A DNA stretch of 64,000 bases, taken from NCBI RefSeq assembly GCF_019844075.1, contig NZ_CP081964.1:2232001-2296000 (forward strand), read 5' to 3'. The DNA is from Curtobacterium sp. TC1 (GTDB lineage: Bacteria; Actinomycetota; Actinomycetes; Actinomycetales; Microbacteriaceae). A program made the position numbers and the translations under genes. Shown here in pieces: positions 1 through 15,870 of this stretch (the stretch's first letter is position 1; each line of letters opens with the position of its first letter). The notes under the pieces were generated by a model. It had not been told where the DNA came from. It saw only the letters and a program-made list of their open reading frames with translations, and did not search any database.

Positions 1-53
1 ACGACGCGCTTGCCGGCGAGGTCGCCGAGGTCCTCGAGGGTGCGGAGAGCCAT
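1..53 (-). CDS. pgk: phosphoglycerate kinase, N-terminal fragment
   Basis: Only the first 17 codons lie in the window; the rest runs off the left edge. Translation on the minus strand begins MALRTLEDLGDLAGKRV, which matches the usual start of actinobacterial phosphoglycerate kinase (ATP-forming step of glycolysis, cytosol). The ATG sits 3 bases after the TAG stop of gap, so the two are co-transcribed and probably translationally coupled. Identification rests on this short peptide and the classic gap-pgk order. Confidence 0.85.
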   Translation of the reverse strand, partial: MALRTLEDLGDLAGKRV

Positions 54-56
54 GTG

Positions 57-1309
<1,253 letters not shown>

Positions 1310-1330
1310 AGGCAGGTCGGACGACCCGTC

Positions 1331-2311
1331 TCAGACGCCCTCGAGCTCCTCGGGGACACTCGCTTCCGTCCCGGGGATCCCGAGGTCCGACGCCCGCTTG
1401 TCGGCCATCGCGAGCAGCCGGCGGATGCGACCGGCGATGGCGTCCTTCGTCATGGGCGGGTCCGCGTGCTGGCCGAGCTCGTCGAGGGACGCGTCGCGGT
1501 GCTGCAGGCGCAGCGCGCCGGCGTACTGCAGGTGGTCGGGGACCTCGTCGCCGAGGATCTCGAGCGCGCGCTCGACCCGGGCGCAGGCGGCGACGGCGGC
1601 CTGCGCCGAACGGCGGAGGTTGGCGTCGTCGAAGTTGACGAGGCGGTTCGCGGTCGCACGGACCTCGCGACGCTGCCGCATCTCCTCCCAGTCGGCGGTG
1701 GTGCGGGCGGCACCCATCACCGTGAGCATCTGGCCGATGGCCTCGCCGTCGCGGATGACGACGCGGTGCACGCCACGGACCTCGCGGCCCTTCGCGGCGA
1801 CTCCGAGGCGGGACGCGGCACCGACGAGCGCCATGGCGGCCTCGTTGCCGGGGCAGGTGACCTCGAGCGCGGCGGCCCGGCCCGGGTCGGTCAGGGTGCC
1901 GGAGGCGAGGAACGCACCGCGCCAGATCGCGGCGAGGTCCTCGCGGTTGCCCGTGGTGAGCCGGTTCGGCAGGCCGCGGACGGGGCGACGACGGGCGTCC
2001 ATCAGACCGGTCTGGCGCGCGAGGGTCTCCCCCGCCTCGAGCACGCGGACCAGGTAGCGGGTGCCGCGACGGGACGACGCCGACGACCCGACCGACGCCT
2101 CGCTGCGGACGCCGTACAGCTCGGCGAGGTCCTTGCGGACCCGGTGCACGATGATCCGGGTGTCGAGCTCCACCTCGACCGCGATGCGGCCCGAGATGAC
2201 GTGCAGGCCACCAGCGAACCGGAGGATCGTGGCCAGTTCGGCGGCGCGGACCGTGTTGCGGTTCACGGCGACCCTGGCCAGTTCGTCCTTGACCTCGGCA
2301 GTCAACGGCAC
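1331..2311 (-). CDS. whiA: DNA-binding protein WhiA
   Basis: WhiA family regulator: N-terminal LAGLIDADG-homing-endonuclease-like region without nuclease activity plus a C-terminal helix-turn-helix. In Streptomyces it drives sporulation; in other Gram-positives it affects cell division and chromosome segregation. The 326-aa product starts [14 protein letters not shown] when initiated at GTG 2311, with AGGA 8 bases upstream; the upstream ATG at 2359 would add 16 residues foreign to the family. The C-terminal part includes the conserved [15 protein letters not shown] stretch. It follows rapZ (75-bp gap) in the conserved uvrC-rapZ-whiA order. Confidence 0.95.
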   Translation of the reverse strand: MPLTAEVKDELARVAVNRNTVRAAELATILRFAGGLHVISGRIAVEVELDTRIIVHRVRKDLAELYGVRSEASVGSSASSRRGTRYLVRVLEAGETLARQTGLMDARRRPVRGLPNRLTTGNREDLAAIWRGAFLASGTLTDPGRAAALEVTCPGNEAAMALVGAASRLGVAAKGREVRGVHRVVIRDGEAIGQMLTVMGAARTTADWEEMRQRREVRATANRLVNFDDANLRRSAQAAVAACARVERALEILGDEVPDHLQYAGALRLQHRDASLDELGQHADPPMTKDAIAGRIRRLLAMADKRASDLGIPGTEASVPEELEGV

Positions 2312-2386
2312 AGCATCATTCCTAACGTTCATCTGGTGGTCCCGCGATTCCGGCGGCACGTGCGTGGGGAGCGGCCGGAGGGACGG

Positions 2387-3286
2387 TCACTCCCGGCCGA
2401 GATCTCGGTTCTTCACACGCACGGCGACGCCAGGCATCCCGCGGAGGAGGTTCGCCAACTCGGCGACGATGGCGACCGAGCGGTGCTTCCCGCCGGTACA
2501 GCCGATGGCGATCGTAGCGTGTCTTTTGTTCTCGCGCTGGTACCCCTCGAGCACCGGCTCCAGCACGGAGACGTACCGGTCGACGAACGGACGGGCTCCG
2601 GCCTGGGCCAGGACGTAGTCCGAGACGGGCTGGTCGAGGCCCGTGTGGGCCCGGAGTTCCGGGACCCAGTAGGGGTTCGGGAGGAACCGGACGTCGGCGA
2701 CCATGTCGGCGTCGGCGGGCAGTCCGTACTTGAACCCGAAGCTCATGAGCGTCACCTGAACACCCACGAAGTGATCGTCGGCGAACTGTTCGGTGACGGT
2801 GTTGGCGAGCTGGTGGATGTTGAGGTCCGAGGTGTCGATGACCATGTCAGACGCCTCGCGCAGTCCGGCCAGCCGCGTCCGCTCGCGCGCGATGCCGTCG
2901 AGCAGGGTGTCCTCGCCCTGCAGCGGGTGGGGTCGCCGGACCTGCTCGAAGCGCCGGACCAGGACGGCGTCGGTGGCCTCGAGGAACAGCACCCGGACCC
3001 GCGCGGACGTGGTCGACCGCACCTGTTCGACCGCGTGCTCCGGGTCGGTGAAGAACCGTCCGCCGCGGACGTCGACGACCGTGGCGATCTTCGGGATCTT
3101 CTCGCCGGCGCGGTCGGCCAGCTCGGTGAGCGGGGCCAGCATCTGCGTCGGCAGGTTGTCGACGACGTACCAGCCGAGGTCCTCGAGGGCCTTGCCGACC
3201 GTCGAGCGCCCGGCCCCGGACATGCCGGTGACGATGAGGATGTCGTGCTGCGACCCGTGCGGGGTCGTCGTGGCGCTGTCGGTCAT
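2387..3286 (-). CDS. rapZ: RNase adapter protein RapZ / nucleotide-binding protein YvcJ family
   Basis: P-loop nucleotide-binding protein. In enterobacteria RapZ guides RNase E to the GlmZ small RNA; in Gram-positives its role is less clear. The 299-aa product has the Walker A motif GMSGAGRST (residues 21-29, with Arg where kinases have Lys, normal in this family) and the conserved [10 protein letters not shown] near the C terminus. I chose ATG 3286 because the extra 27 residues to 3367 are low-complexity and unlike the family; the ribosome binding site there is weak. Lies between uvrC and whiA. Confidence 0.93.
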   Translation of the reverse strand: MTDSATTTPHGSQHDILIVTGMSGAGRSTVGKALEDLGWYVVDNLPTQMLAPLTELADRAGEKIPKIATVVDVRGGRFFTDPEHAVEQVRSTTSARVRVLFLEATDAVLVRRFEQVRRPHPLQGEDTLLDGIARERTRLAGLREASDMVIDTSDLNIHQLANTVTEQFADDHFVGVQVTLMSFGFKYGLPADADMVADVRFLPNPYWVPELRAHTGLDQPVSDYVLAQAGARPFVDRYVSVLEPVLEGYQRENKRHATIAIGCTGGKHRSVAIVAELANLLRGMPGVAVRVKNRDLGRE

Positions 3287-3389
3287 CTGGGAGTGGGCTC
3301 CGTCGTGGCGGCCCGGGCGCGTCGCCCGGGGAGGTCTCGGCTGCGAGTCCAGGGTATCGCCCGACACGTGTCGGGAGGCACGGGATGCG

Positions 3390-5414
3390 TCACGACGGCA
3401 GCTGCGGACCGTCGTGGGTCACTTCCGGGACCCGCACCGGGCCTCCTGGGACCGGCTCGGCGTCCGCAGCGTCCGTCTCGGCGTCCGGCGCGCTGGTCGG
3501 GGTCTGCTGGAGCTTCGTGACGACCGCCGCAGCGGTCGCCGGCCCGACGCCGTTGACCTCGCTGATCTCCTCGGCGGTGGCCTCACGCAGACGCGCGACG
3601 GAACCGAAGTGCTTCAGCAGCGCGTTCACACGGCTCGGCCCGAGCCCGGGGATCTCGGACAGCCTGGACCGCACGTCGCGCTTGCGCCGCGTGCGCTGGT
3701 GCGTGATCGCGAAGCGGTGTGCCTCGTCGCGGATCCGCTGGATCAGGAAGAGCGCCTCGGAGTTGCGCGGCATGATCACCGGGAAGTCGTCGTCGGGCAG
3801 CCAGAGCTCCTCGAGCCGCTTCGCGATGCCGACCAATGCGATGTCCCGCACGCCGGCTTCGTCCAACGCGCGCTTCGCCGCCTGCACCTGCGGCTGTCCA
3901 CCGTCGACGATGAGCAGCTGCGGGCGGTACGCGAACCGCTTCGAGGGTTTCGAGCCCTCGACCACCTCGTCACTCGTGACGTCGGGGACGTCCGGCAGGT
4001 CGGCGTCCTCGTCGAGACGCGCCAGACGCCGGGTGAGGACCTGGTACATGCTGTCGGTGTCGTCCGTGGTCTCGGCGATCGTGTAGCGGCGGTACTGGTC
4101 CTTGCGGGGCAGACCGTCCTCGAACACCACCATCGACGCCACGACGTTCGTGCCCTGCAGGTGCGAGATGTCGTAGCACTCCATGCGGAGCGGGGCCTCG
4201 GTCATGCCGAGGGCGTCCTGGATGTCGGCGAGGGCCGCCGAGCGCGTCGTGTAGTCGGCGGAGCGCTTCGTCTTGTAGAGCATCAGCGCCTGGGCCGCGT
4301 TCTGCGCCGCCGTCCGGGCCAGACCGGCCCGGTCGCCGCGCTGCGCCGTGCTGAGCTTCGTGCCGCGGCCGCCCCGCCGTTCGCTGAGCCACTGCTGCAG
4401 CGCCTCGGCGTCCTCGGGCAGGGTCGGCACGACCACCTCGCGCGGGGGCTCCTCGGCGACGGCGGCCGGGGTGAGCTCGTTGTCGGCGTACACGCCCTGC
4501 ACGATCTGCTCGACCAGGTCACCCGTCGAGATGTCGAGCTCCTTGTCGACCACCCACCCGCGGACACCGCGGATGCGTCCGCCACGCACCGAGAACAGCT
4601 GCACGGCGGCGGCGAGCTCGTCCTCGGCGATGCCGAACAGGTCGAGGTCCACCGAGTCGCGGAGCACCACGGCGGACTTCTCGAGCACGGCCTCGAGCGC
4701 CTCGACCTGGTCGCGGAACTTCGCGGCCTGCTCGTACTGCATGGCGTCGGCCGAGGCCCCCATGCGCTGGCGCAGCTCGGTGATCACCCGGCGGTCGTAG
4801 CTGTTCATGAACCGCACGAACTCCTCGACGAGCGCCCGGTGCTCCTCGATGGTGACGCGCTGCGAGCACGGCCCGCCGCACTTGCCGATCTGCCCGGGGA
4901 AGCAGGGCTTGCCCGTCTGCATCGCGCGCTTGTACGACGAGTCCGAACAGGTGCGGATCGGGAACACCTTGATCATCAGGTCGATGGTGTCGTGCACCGC
5001 CCAGATCTTCGGGTACGGCCCGAAGTACTTCGCACCCTTGATCTTCCGGTTCCGCGTCACCATCACCCGAGGCGCTTCGTCCGCCATGGTGATCGCCATG
5101 TACGGGTACGACTTGTCGTCGCGGAACTTGACGTTGAACGGCGGGTCGAACTCCTTGATCCAGGTGTACTCGAGCTGCAGTGCCTCGATCTCGGAGCCGA
5201 CCGTCGTCCACTCGACGCTGCGGGCCGTCAGCACCATCCGACGGGTGCGTTCGTGCAGTGTCGGCAGCGGCGCGAAGTAGTTGCTCAGCCGGGCGCGGAG
5301 GTTCTTCGCCTTGCCGACGTAGAGCACCCGCCCGGATTCGTCACGCCATCGGTAGACGCCCGGGTCGGTCGGGATCTCCCCTGCCTTCGGACGCCACGGA
5401 ACGGTGTCCGCCAC
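3390..5414 (-). CDS. uvrC: excinuclease ABC subunit C
   Basis: Nuclease of UvrABC repair: makes the 3' and 5' incisions around bulky DNA lesions. The 674-aa product shows the N-terminal GIY-YIG nuclease (PGVYRW...[13 protein letters not shown], residues about 18-45), a central UVR motif ([19 protein letters not shown]) that contacts UvrB, the RNase H-like C-terminal nuclease, and two helix-hairpin-helix motifs ([31 protein letters not shown]). The GTG start follows the uvrA TAG directly with no gap, so translation is very likely coupled. A roughly 35-residue acidic/Pro-rich tail follows the last HhH. Confidence 0.97.
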   Translation of the reverse strand: MADTVPWRPKAGEIPTDPGVYRWRDESGRVLYVGKAKNLRARLSNYFAPLPTLHERTRRMVLTARSVEWTTVGSEIEALQLEYTWIKEFDPPFNVKFRDDKSYPYMAITMADEAPRVMVTRNRKIKGAKYFGPYPKIWAVHDTIDLMIKVFPIRTCSDSSYKRAMQTGKPCFPGQIGKCGGPCSQRVTIEEHRALVEEFVRFMNSYDRRVITELRQRMGASADAMQYEQAAKFRDQVEALEAVLEKSAVVLRDSVDLDLFGIAEDELAAAVQLFSVRGGRIRGVRGWVVDKELDISTGDLVEQIVQGVYADNELTPAAVAEEPPREVVVPTLPEDAEALQQWLSERRGGRGTKLSTAQRGDRAGLARTAAQNAAQALMLYKTKRSADYTTRSAALADIQDALGMTEAPLRMECYDISHLQGTNVVASMVVFEDGLPRKDQYRRYTIAETTDDTDSMYQVLTRRLARLDEDADLPDVPDVTSDEVVEGSKPSKRFAYRPQLLIVDGGQPQVQAAKRALDEAGVRDIALVGIAKRLEELWLPDDDFPVIMPRNSEALFLIQRIRDEAHRFAITHQRTRRKRDVRSRLSEIPGLGPSRVNALLKHFGSVARLREATAEEISEVNGVGPATAAAVVTKLQQTPTSAPDAETDAADAEPVPGGPVRVPEVTHDGPQLPS

Positions 5415-8441
<3,027 letters not shown>

Positions 8442-8449
8442 CGCCGTCG

Positions 8450-8455
8450 ATTGTA
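8450..8455 (-). promoter_or_regulatory. -10 box of uvrA (leaderless layout)
   Basis: TACAAT on the minus strand, 8 bases before the uvrA ATG. The spacing would place transcription start at or next to the start codon. No good -35 hexamer is visible. Confidence 0.5.
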
Positions 8456-8490
8456 CGAAAGGGGTCCGACATCCGCCCGCGAGTCGGTGG

Positions 8491-9397
8491 TCAGACGAGT
8501 GCGTCGAGAGCGAACGCGACCCCGGAACGACGCTCGCTGGCCGTCCAGAGCTGCGCTGCAGCGGTCCGGTCGTGCGCGCGCGGCTCGGCACGGACCACGG
8601 CTGCGGATCCGCGCAGCTGCATCCACCCGGCCGGGCCCCAGTACTCCCCTGAGCGCACACCCGTGGCGACCGCGGCGTGCACGAGGGGTTCGGCGCCGGC
8701 GTCCTTCCCCTGCGCGTACAGCCGCTGTGCCGGCCGGGTCCACGCGGGTTCCGGACGGGACGGCGCGATGTCCGGTCGCTCCGGAGAGAGCGCGTCGAGC
8801 GACAGCCCGGGGTGCGCCACGACGCTGGCGACGGACGAGCCGGCGTCCGCCAGCCGCTGGGCCAGTTCGAAGCCGAACAGCATCACGGCGAGCTTGCTGC
8901 GGCCGTACTGCCGGTAGCTGGAGTACCGGCCGACGCGGAACGGGTCGGCCGGGTCGAGCCGGGCCCACCGGTGCGCGATGGACCCGAGGTGCACGACGCG
9001 GCCGGCACGCCGTTCGAGCAGCGGCATCGTCAGCGCCGTCCAGGCGAAGTGCCCGAGGTGGTTCGTGCCGATCTGCAGCTCGGTGCCCTGTGCGGTTCTG
9101 CTCGCGGTCGAGGCACCCACGACCCCGGCGTTGTTCACGACCGCGTCGACGCCGTCCGGTTCGAGGGCCGCGAGCTCGGCGGCGGCGACACGGACGGAGT
9201 CGAGGTCGGCGAGGTCGAGGTGCACGTGCGCCAACGACGCACCGTCCACGTGGCGGCGGATGCTCTGCTCCGCCGCTGCCGCCCGAGCACGGTCGCGGGT
9301 GGCGAGCACGACCCGGTGCCCGGACGCGGCGAGCTGCTCGGCCGCGTGGTACCCGAGGCCCGCGCTCGCCCCGGTGACGACGACCGTGCGGCGACCG

Positions 9398-9408
<11 letters not shown>
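8491..9408 (-). CDS. SDR-family oxidoreductase (retinol dehydrogenase-like)
   Basis: Short-chain dehydrogenase/reductase, 305 aa, probably NADP(H)-dependent, substrate unknown. N-terminal cofactor motif [12 protein letters not shown] motif (VVNNAGVVG), catalytic serine in LGSIAHRW and the YxxxK pair in YGRSK. The ATG at 9408 overlaps the uvrB stop by 11 bases, so it depends on uvrB translation; the longer frame to 9483 runs inside uvrB and is unlikely. It sits between uvrB and uvrA, but nothing suggests a repair role. The layout resembles the retinol/protochlorophyllide dehydrogenase-like SDRs. Confidence 0.85.
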
Positions 9409-11482
<2,074 letters not shown>

Positions 11483-11489
11483 GTCCGCA

Positions 11490-11495
11490 ACGGTA
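11490..11495 (-). promoter_or_regulatory. -10 box of uvrB (leaderless layout)
   Basis: TACCGT, 7 bases before the uvrB ATG, with no ribosome binding site between. Weaker match than the other boxes in this window. Confidence 0.35.
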
Positions 11496-11663
11496 GTCGG
11501 CACCCCTGACACCGGCGCCACTGCTCGCCCTCGGCGTATCGTCCTCGCCAAGCAGCCTCCAAGTCCGCTGATAACCAGCGGGCATAGCGTCCGGTCCGTT
11601 CAGCAACCCGATCGCTCCGCACGTCCCCGACGAGCCAGCACGAGCCACACCCGAAGAGGCCCC

Positions 11664-12992
11664 ATGACGACGGCGACCCCCGCCGCAGCGACGAAGGGCA
11701 CCCCGTTCCGCGGTCGCATCCGCGGACGAGTGCTCGTCCTCCTCTGCTGCATGTACGCGATCTCGTACATCGACCGCACGAACATCTCGACCGCGCTGCC
11801 GCACATCACCGAGGAGTTCGGCTTCAACGAGGCCACCGCCGGCCTGATCGTGTCCGCGTTCTCGCTGCCCTACGCCCTGCTGCAGGTGTTCGGCGGCACG
11901 ATCAGCGAGAAGTTCGGGCCGCGCAAGGCCCTCTTCGTCATCACCGTGGTCTGGGGCGTCGCGACGCTGTGGACCGGCTTCGCCGTCGGCTTCTGGACGC
12001 TGTTCGCCGCCCGTGCGCTCCTCGGGCTCAGCGAGGCCGCGGCGTTCCCGACCGCCACCCAGGCCATGACCCGCTGGATCCCCCGCGACCGCAACGGCTT
12101 CGCGCAGGGCGTCGTGCACTCCGCGGCCCGGCTCGGCAACGCACTGGCTCCGTTGCTCGTCGCCTGGGTCATCGGCTCGACGGGCAGCTGGCGGTGGGCG
12201 TTCTTCGCCACGGCGGTCCTGTCCTTCGCCTGGGGCATCGTCTGGTTCGTCTGGTTCCGCGACCGGCCCGAGTCCACGAAGGGCATCACGCAGGTCGAGA
12301 TCGACGAGCTCCCGCCCGTCGAGACCCGTGCCACCCGCCCGCCGGTGCCGTGGCGCCAGATGGCGCGGCAGATCCTGCCGGTGACGTTCGTCGACTTCGG
12401 CTACGGCTGGACCCTCTGGGTGTTCCTCACCTGGCTGCCGACCTTCCTCAGCTCGACGTACGGGCTCGAGATCGGCGACTTCGCGCTGTTCACCACCCTC
12501 ATCCTGCTCGCCGGCGTCGTCGGGGACACGGTCGGCGGCATGCTGAGCGACCGGATCATCCACCGCGGCGGCAACACCCGGAACGCCCGCCGGACGGTCC
12601 TGGTGATCGGACTCGGCGGCTCGCTGGTCTGCCTCATCCCCCTCGTGATCGGGCAGGGCCTGCTCGTCGCGACGATCTCGCTGGCGCTGTCGTTCTTCTT
12701 CCTAGAGCTCTGCAACGCGAACCTCTGGGCGATCCCGATGGACGTCGCCCCACAGTGGTCCGGCACCGCGTCCGGGTTCATGAACACCGGCTTCGGCATC
12801 GCCGGCGTGGTCTCCCCGATCGTCTTCGGCCTGCTCATCGACGCGTCGGGCTGGCAGCTGCCCTTCGCCCTGTCGTGCGTGCTGCTCGGTGCCGCGGCGG
12901 TCGTCGCGTGGTGCATGAAGCCGCAGCGGCTCACGTCGACGAACGGCGTCCTCGAGGTCGGCACCCCCGCCGCGGAGCAGCGCGCCGCCTGA
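11664..12992 (+). CDS. MFS transporter, anion:cation symporter-like
   Basis: 442-aa major facilitator with about 12 membrane segments. The first segment (VLVLLCCMYAISYIDRTNIS) and the loop GPRKALFVITVVWG resemble the anion:cation symporter group (hexuronate, glucarate, phthalate and similar carboxylates), so an organic anion is the likely substrate; this is inference. AGAGG lies 5 bases before the ATG. It is divergent from uvrB (181-bp gap, no further gene seen) and has no catabolic partner beside it. Followed by three hairpins. Confidence 0.88.
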   Translation: MTTATPAAATKGTPFRGRIRGRVLVLLCCMYAISYIDRTNISTALPHITEEFGFNEATAGLIVSAFSLPYALLQVFGGTISEKFGPRKALFVITVVWGVATLWTGFAVGFWTLFAARALLGLSEAAAFPTATQAMTRWIPRDRNGFAQGVVHSAARLGNALAPLLVAWVIGSTGSWRWAFFATAVLSFAWGIVWFVWFRDRPESTKGITQVEIDELPPVETRATRPPVPWRQMARQILPVTFVDFGYGWTLWVFLTWLPTFLSSTYGLEIGDFALFTTLILLAGVVGDTVGGMLSDRIIHRGGNTRNARRTVLVIGLGGSLVCLIPLVIGQGLLVATISLALSFFFLELCNANLWAIPMDVAPQWSGTASGFMNTGFGIAGVVSPIVFGLLIDASGWQLPFALSCVLLGAAAVVAWCMKPQRLTSTNGVLEVGTPAAEQRAA

Positions 12993-13023
12993 CGCACGCG
13001 GTTCGAACCGCCGGGCGCGTGCG
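12993..13023 (+). terminator. hairpin after MFS gene
   Basis: CGCACGCG (12993-13000) pairs with CGCGTGCG (13016-13023), starting at the stop codon of the MFS gene. The loop contains the palindrome GGTTCGAACC. Confidence 0.5.
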
Positions 13024-13046
13024 GGGCCCTGGTGGTCCCCACCCGC

Positions 13047-13090
13047 CGGACGGGAGGCCCGGGTCCAGCCCGCCCCGCGCCTCCCGTCCG
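13047..13090. terminator. GACGGGAGGC-family hairpin
   Basis: CGGACGGGAGGC (13047-13058) pairs perfectly with 13079-13090. It lies between convergent genes and shares its core with the whiA terminator. Confidence 0.55.
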
Positions 13091-13129
13091 CCGCACCACG
13101 CGTCCACCGCCGCGCACAGCAAGCAGGAA

Positions 13130-13168
13130 CGGGCGTACCTGGTCGGAAGAAGCGACCAGGTACGCCCG
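13130..13168. terminator. perfect 16-bp hairpin, bidirectional terminator candidate
   Basis: CGGGCGTACCTGGTCG (13130-13145) and its exact complement (13153-13168) enclose a GAAGAAG loop. It sits 12 bases beyond the stop of the convergent acyltransferase gene, so it can end transcription from both sides. Confidence 0.7.
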
Positions 13169-13179
13169 GAACGCAGGGG

Positions 13180-14349
13180 TCAGCGCTGCTGGCTGCGCGG
13201 CTGACGTCTCACGCGCGACGCGAGCGACGGCCGGCCCGTGAGCGGCACGCTCAGCGGGGTCCACCGGAAGGCCTCGGTCACCGCCACGGACAGCACCACC
13301 ACGAGCAGGTACGTCACGAGCGTCAGCCACGGCCGCGGCACCACGGCCTCGAGCCAACTGTCGCCGTAGAGCAGGATCCAGATCAGGAACGGGTGGCTGA
13401 GGAAGATCCCGAACGACCGGTCCGAGGCGTAGTCGACGAACCGCGCGACCGGGCTGCCGGGGCGCCGACGATCCGCCCAACGCGCACCGATCGCCAGGAA
13501 GCCGACGAAGACCGCGGTGCTCCACACGGCCTCGATCGGCTGCAGCGGCGTCCCCGCGGCGTAGAGCGACTGGCCGAGGGCGCCCTGCAGCGCCCAGACG
13601 CCGAGCGTCAGTGCGCCGACGCCGGCGAAGGCCCAGAGCACGGCCCGTCGGTGCACCCGGATGAACCGCAGGAACGCATCGGCGTGGTCGGCGGCGATCG
13701 CCCCGGAGACGATGAAGAACACGTACGAGAAGAAGAACTGCTTCTGGTAGCCGTGCAACCAGGCGTCGCTCGCCGGGAAGTACTTGTAGCCGGCGAACAC
13801 CACGAGCTGCACCACCAGCGCCACGACGAGCGTCGTCACGTGGTGCCCACGGGTCTTCCGGACGAGCCACACGATGACGGGCAGCAGCAGGTACACCTGC
13901 ATGGTCACGAGCAGGAAGTACAGGTGGTACCAGGACGTGCCGGTGACGATGCCCTCCGCGAGGGTGCGCACCAGGTCGGGCACGTCACCCCGACGGGTAC
14001 TGCTGAGGAGCCAGCTGGACCCGACGTACACGAACGACCACGCCAGGTACGGCACCCCCACGAGCAGGAACCGCTTGGGCCAGAACTGCGCCATCGGCCG
14101 CGGACGCACCGTGTAGCTGTAGACGAGCACGAAGGCGGTCAACGAGAAGAAGACGAGCCGGGTGAAGTGCAGCAGGGCGAGGAGCGCGTTCAGGCCGACG
14201 TCGTCGGACGCGGCCGTGTGGCTCGTGGTGTGCACGCCGATGACGCAGGCGAAGGTCAGGATCCGGAGGACGTCGACCTCGTACAGGTGGCGTGGCTTGC
14301 CCGCCGCGGTGCGGGTCGGGGTCTGGACCTGCGGCTGGGCGCCGGTCAC
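13180..14349 (-). CDS. membrane acyltransferase, acyltransferase-3 family
   Basis: 389-aa polytopic membrane protein with about ten hydrophobic segments and the family's N-terminal signature (LYEVDVLRILTFACVIGVHTTSH, with a histidine in the first membrane segment). Such OafA/IcaC-like enzymes O-acylate cell-envelope sugars or lipids. It starts with an ATGA overlap on the upstream acyl-CoA ligase gene, so the ligase may supply the activated acyl donor; this is inference from coupling. The C-terminal tail is rich in Arg. Confidence 0.85.
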   Translation of the reverse strand: MTGAQPQVQTPTRTAAGKPRHLYEVDVLRILTFACVIGVHTTSHTAASDDVGLNALLALLHFTRLVFFSLTAFVLVYSYTVRPRPMAQFWPKRFLLVGVPYLAWSFVYVGSSWLLSSTRRGDVPDLVRTLAEGIVTGTSWYHLYFLLVTMQVYLLLPVIVWLVRKTRGHHVTTLVVALVVQLVVFAGYKYFPASDAWLHGYQKQFFFSYVFFIVSGAIAADHADAFLRFIRVHRRAVLWAFAGVGALTLGVWALQGALGQSLYAAGTPLQPIEAVWSTAVFVGFLAIGARWADRRRPGSPVARFVDYASDRSFGIFLSHPFLIWILLYGDSWLEAVVPRPWLTLVTYLLVVVLSVAVTEAFRWTPLSVPLTGRPSLASRVRRQPRSQQR

Positions 14350-15848
14350 GACGGCTGCGCCATCGTCCGGACCTTCGCCCGCTGCACCTTGCCGGTGGGA
14401 GCCCGCGGCAGGTCGGGGACGACGATGATCTCGACGGGTCGGCGGAAGCGGGTCAGGTGGGCCTCGGCGCGCGCGGTGAGGTCAGCGACGAGCGCGGCGG
14501 CGTCGACCGGCGCTGCTGCGTCCTGCTGCAGGATCACGTACGCCACCGGGACGGCCCCGAGCACGTCGTCCGGCCGCCCCACGACCACGGCCTCGAGCAC
14601 CCGGGGGTCACCGAGCAGGACGTCCTCGACCTCGGCGGGGTAGACCTTCTCGCCGCCCCGGTTGATGACGTCGTCGGAGCGTCCGGCGAGCGAGACCCAC
14701 CCGTCCGCTGCGACGGACCCCACGTCGCCGGTGCTGAGCCACCCGTCGGCGTCGAAGCGGTCCGCCGCACGCCCGAACAGGTAGCGCCCGACGATCCCCG
14801 GCCCGCGCACCCACAGCGCACCGACCTCGTCGGCGGGCAGCGGGGTGCCGTCCTCGTCGCGCACCTGCACCTCGGACCCGACCGGCACGCCGACGGTCCC
14901 AGGGCGGGCAGGCGCGTCCAACGGCGTCGCGGTGATCTGGGACGCCCCCTCGGTCATCCCCCAGCTCACGACGAGTGGGACGTCCCCGAGCGCCGCGCGT
15001 ACCGGGTCCGGCAGCGGCGCCGAGGCGCTCCGGACGAACCGGAGGCCCTCCGGGAAGTCCGGTGGGCCGGTCTTCGCGAGCACGGCCAGGATCGCCGGCA
15101 CGGCGTTCAGCCAGGTGACGCGCCGTTCGGCGAGCAGTTCCCAGAACCCGGTCCGCCGGAAGCGCGGGTCGAGCACGAGCGTCGCCCCGGCGACGAGCGT
15201 CGCCAGCAGGCCGACGACCTCGGCGTTGACGTGGAACAGCGGCAGCGAGTTGAAGCCGCGGTCGCGGTCGGTCAACCCGTTGTGCCGTGCGACGGCACGC
15301 GCGACGAACAGCAGCTGCGACTCCGGCAGTTCGACGCCCTTCGGCGCGCCGGTCGACCCGGACGTGAACAGCACCACGGATCCCTCGCCCGGTGCGTCCG
15401 GGCTCTGCGTGGGCACGTCACCGTCGCGGACGGCGGCCGGGAGGAACGTGGCCGCGTCGATCCCGCTCGCGGGCGCCCCGGGGACGGCCCCCTCCACGGC
15501 ACGGTCCGACACCACGATCGACGCCCCGCCGATCAGGTCCGCGAGCCGGGCCGGCTCGGTCGCCGGCTGACCGGTGTCCACCGGGACCGCCCGCCGCCCG
15601 GTCGCGACTGCGGACAGGTGCACCACGGCGAAGCAGAGGGGGTCGCCCACGTCGACGAGGACGGCTCCGGAAGCCGGGACGCCGATCGCGTCGAACGTTG
15701 CGGACCAGGCGGTCACCGCGTCCTCGAGGGCGCGGTAGCTCAGGACGCGCGCGGAGCGGGCGTCCTCCAGGTACGGGCGCTCGGGGCTCTCCGCCGCACG
15801 ATCGCGGATGAGCGAGCGCAGGTCGGGTTCTCCGTCGACGGGCTGCAC
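14346..15848 (-). CDS. AMP-dependent acyl-CoA synthetase / ligase
   Basis: ANL-superfamily adenylating enzyme, 500 aa: activates a carboxylic acid with ATP and probably ligates it to CoA. P-loop FTSGSTGAPKG (residues 161-171), A5-type SWGMTEG, A7/A8 region WLSTGDVG...GRSDDVINRGGEKVYPAEVE, and the catalytic lysine in PTGKVQRAK near the C terminus. The acid is unknown; it could be a fatty or aryl acid. Overlaps the downstream membrane acyltransferase by 4 bases. Start ATG 15848 gives a normal length. Confidence 0.88.
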   Translation of the reverse strand: MQPVDGEPDLRSLIRDRAAESPERPYLEDARSARVLSYRALEDAVTAWSATFDAIGVPASGAVLVDVGDPLCFAVVHLSAVATGRRAVPVDTGQPATEPARLADLIGGASIVVSDRAVEGAVPGAPASGIDAATFLPAAVRDGDVPTQSPDAPGEGSVVLFTSGSTGAPKGVELPESQLLFVARAVARHNGLTDRDRGFNSLPLFHVNAEVVGLLATLVAGATLVLDPRFRRTGFWELLAERRVTWLNAVPAILAVLAKTGPPDFPEGLRFVRSASAPLPDPVRAALGDVPLVVSWGMTEGASQITATPLDAPARPGTVGVPVGSEVQVRDEDGTPLPADEVGALWVRGPGIVGRYLFGRAADRFDADGWLSTGDVGSVAADGWVSLAGRSDDVINRGGEKVYPAEVEDVLLGDPRVLEAVVVGRPDDVLGAVPVAYVILQQDAAAPVDAAALVADLTARAEAHLTRFRRPVEIIVVPDLPRAPTGKVQRAKVRTMAQPS

Positions 15849-15870
15849 CAGCAGAGGCTATTGCGGGAGC

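Noticed and set aside
8442..8490. SOS (LexA) box upstream of uvrA
   Set aside because: No GAAC-N4-GTTC-type palindrome is present here or upstream of uvrB; only the -10-like box was seen.
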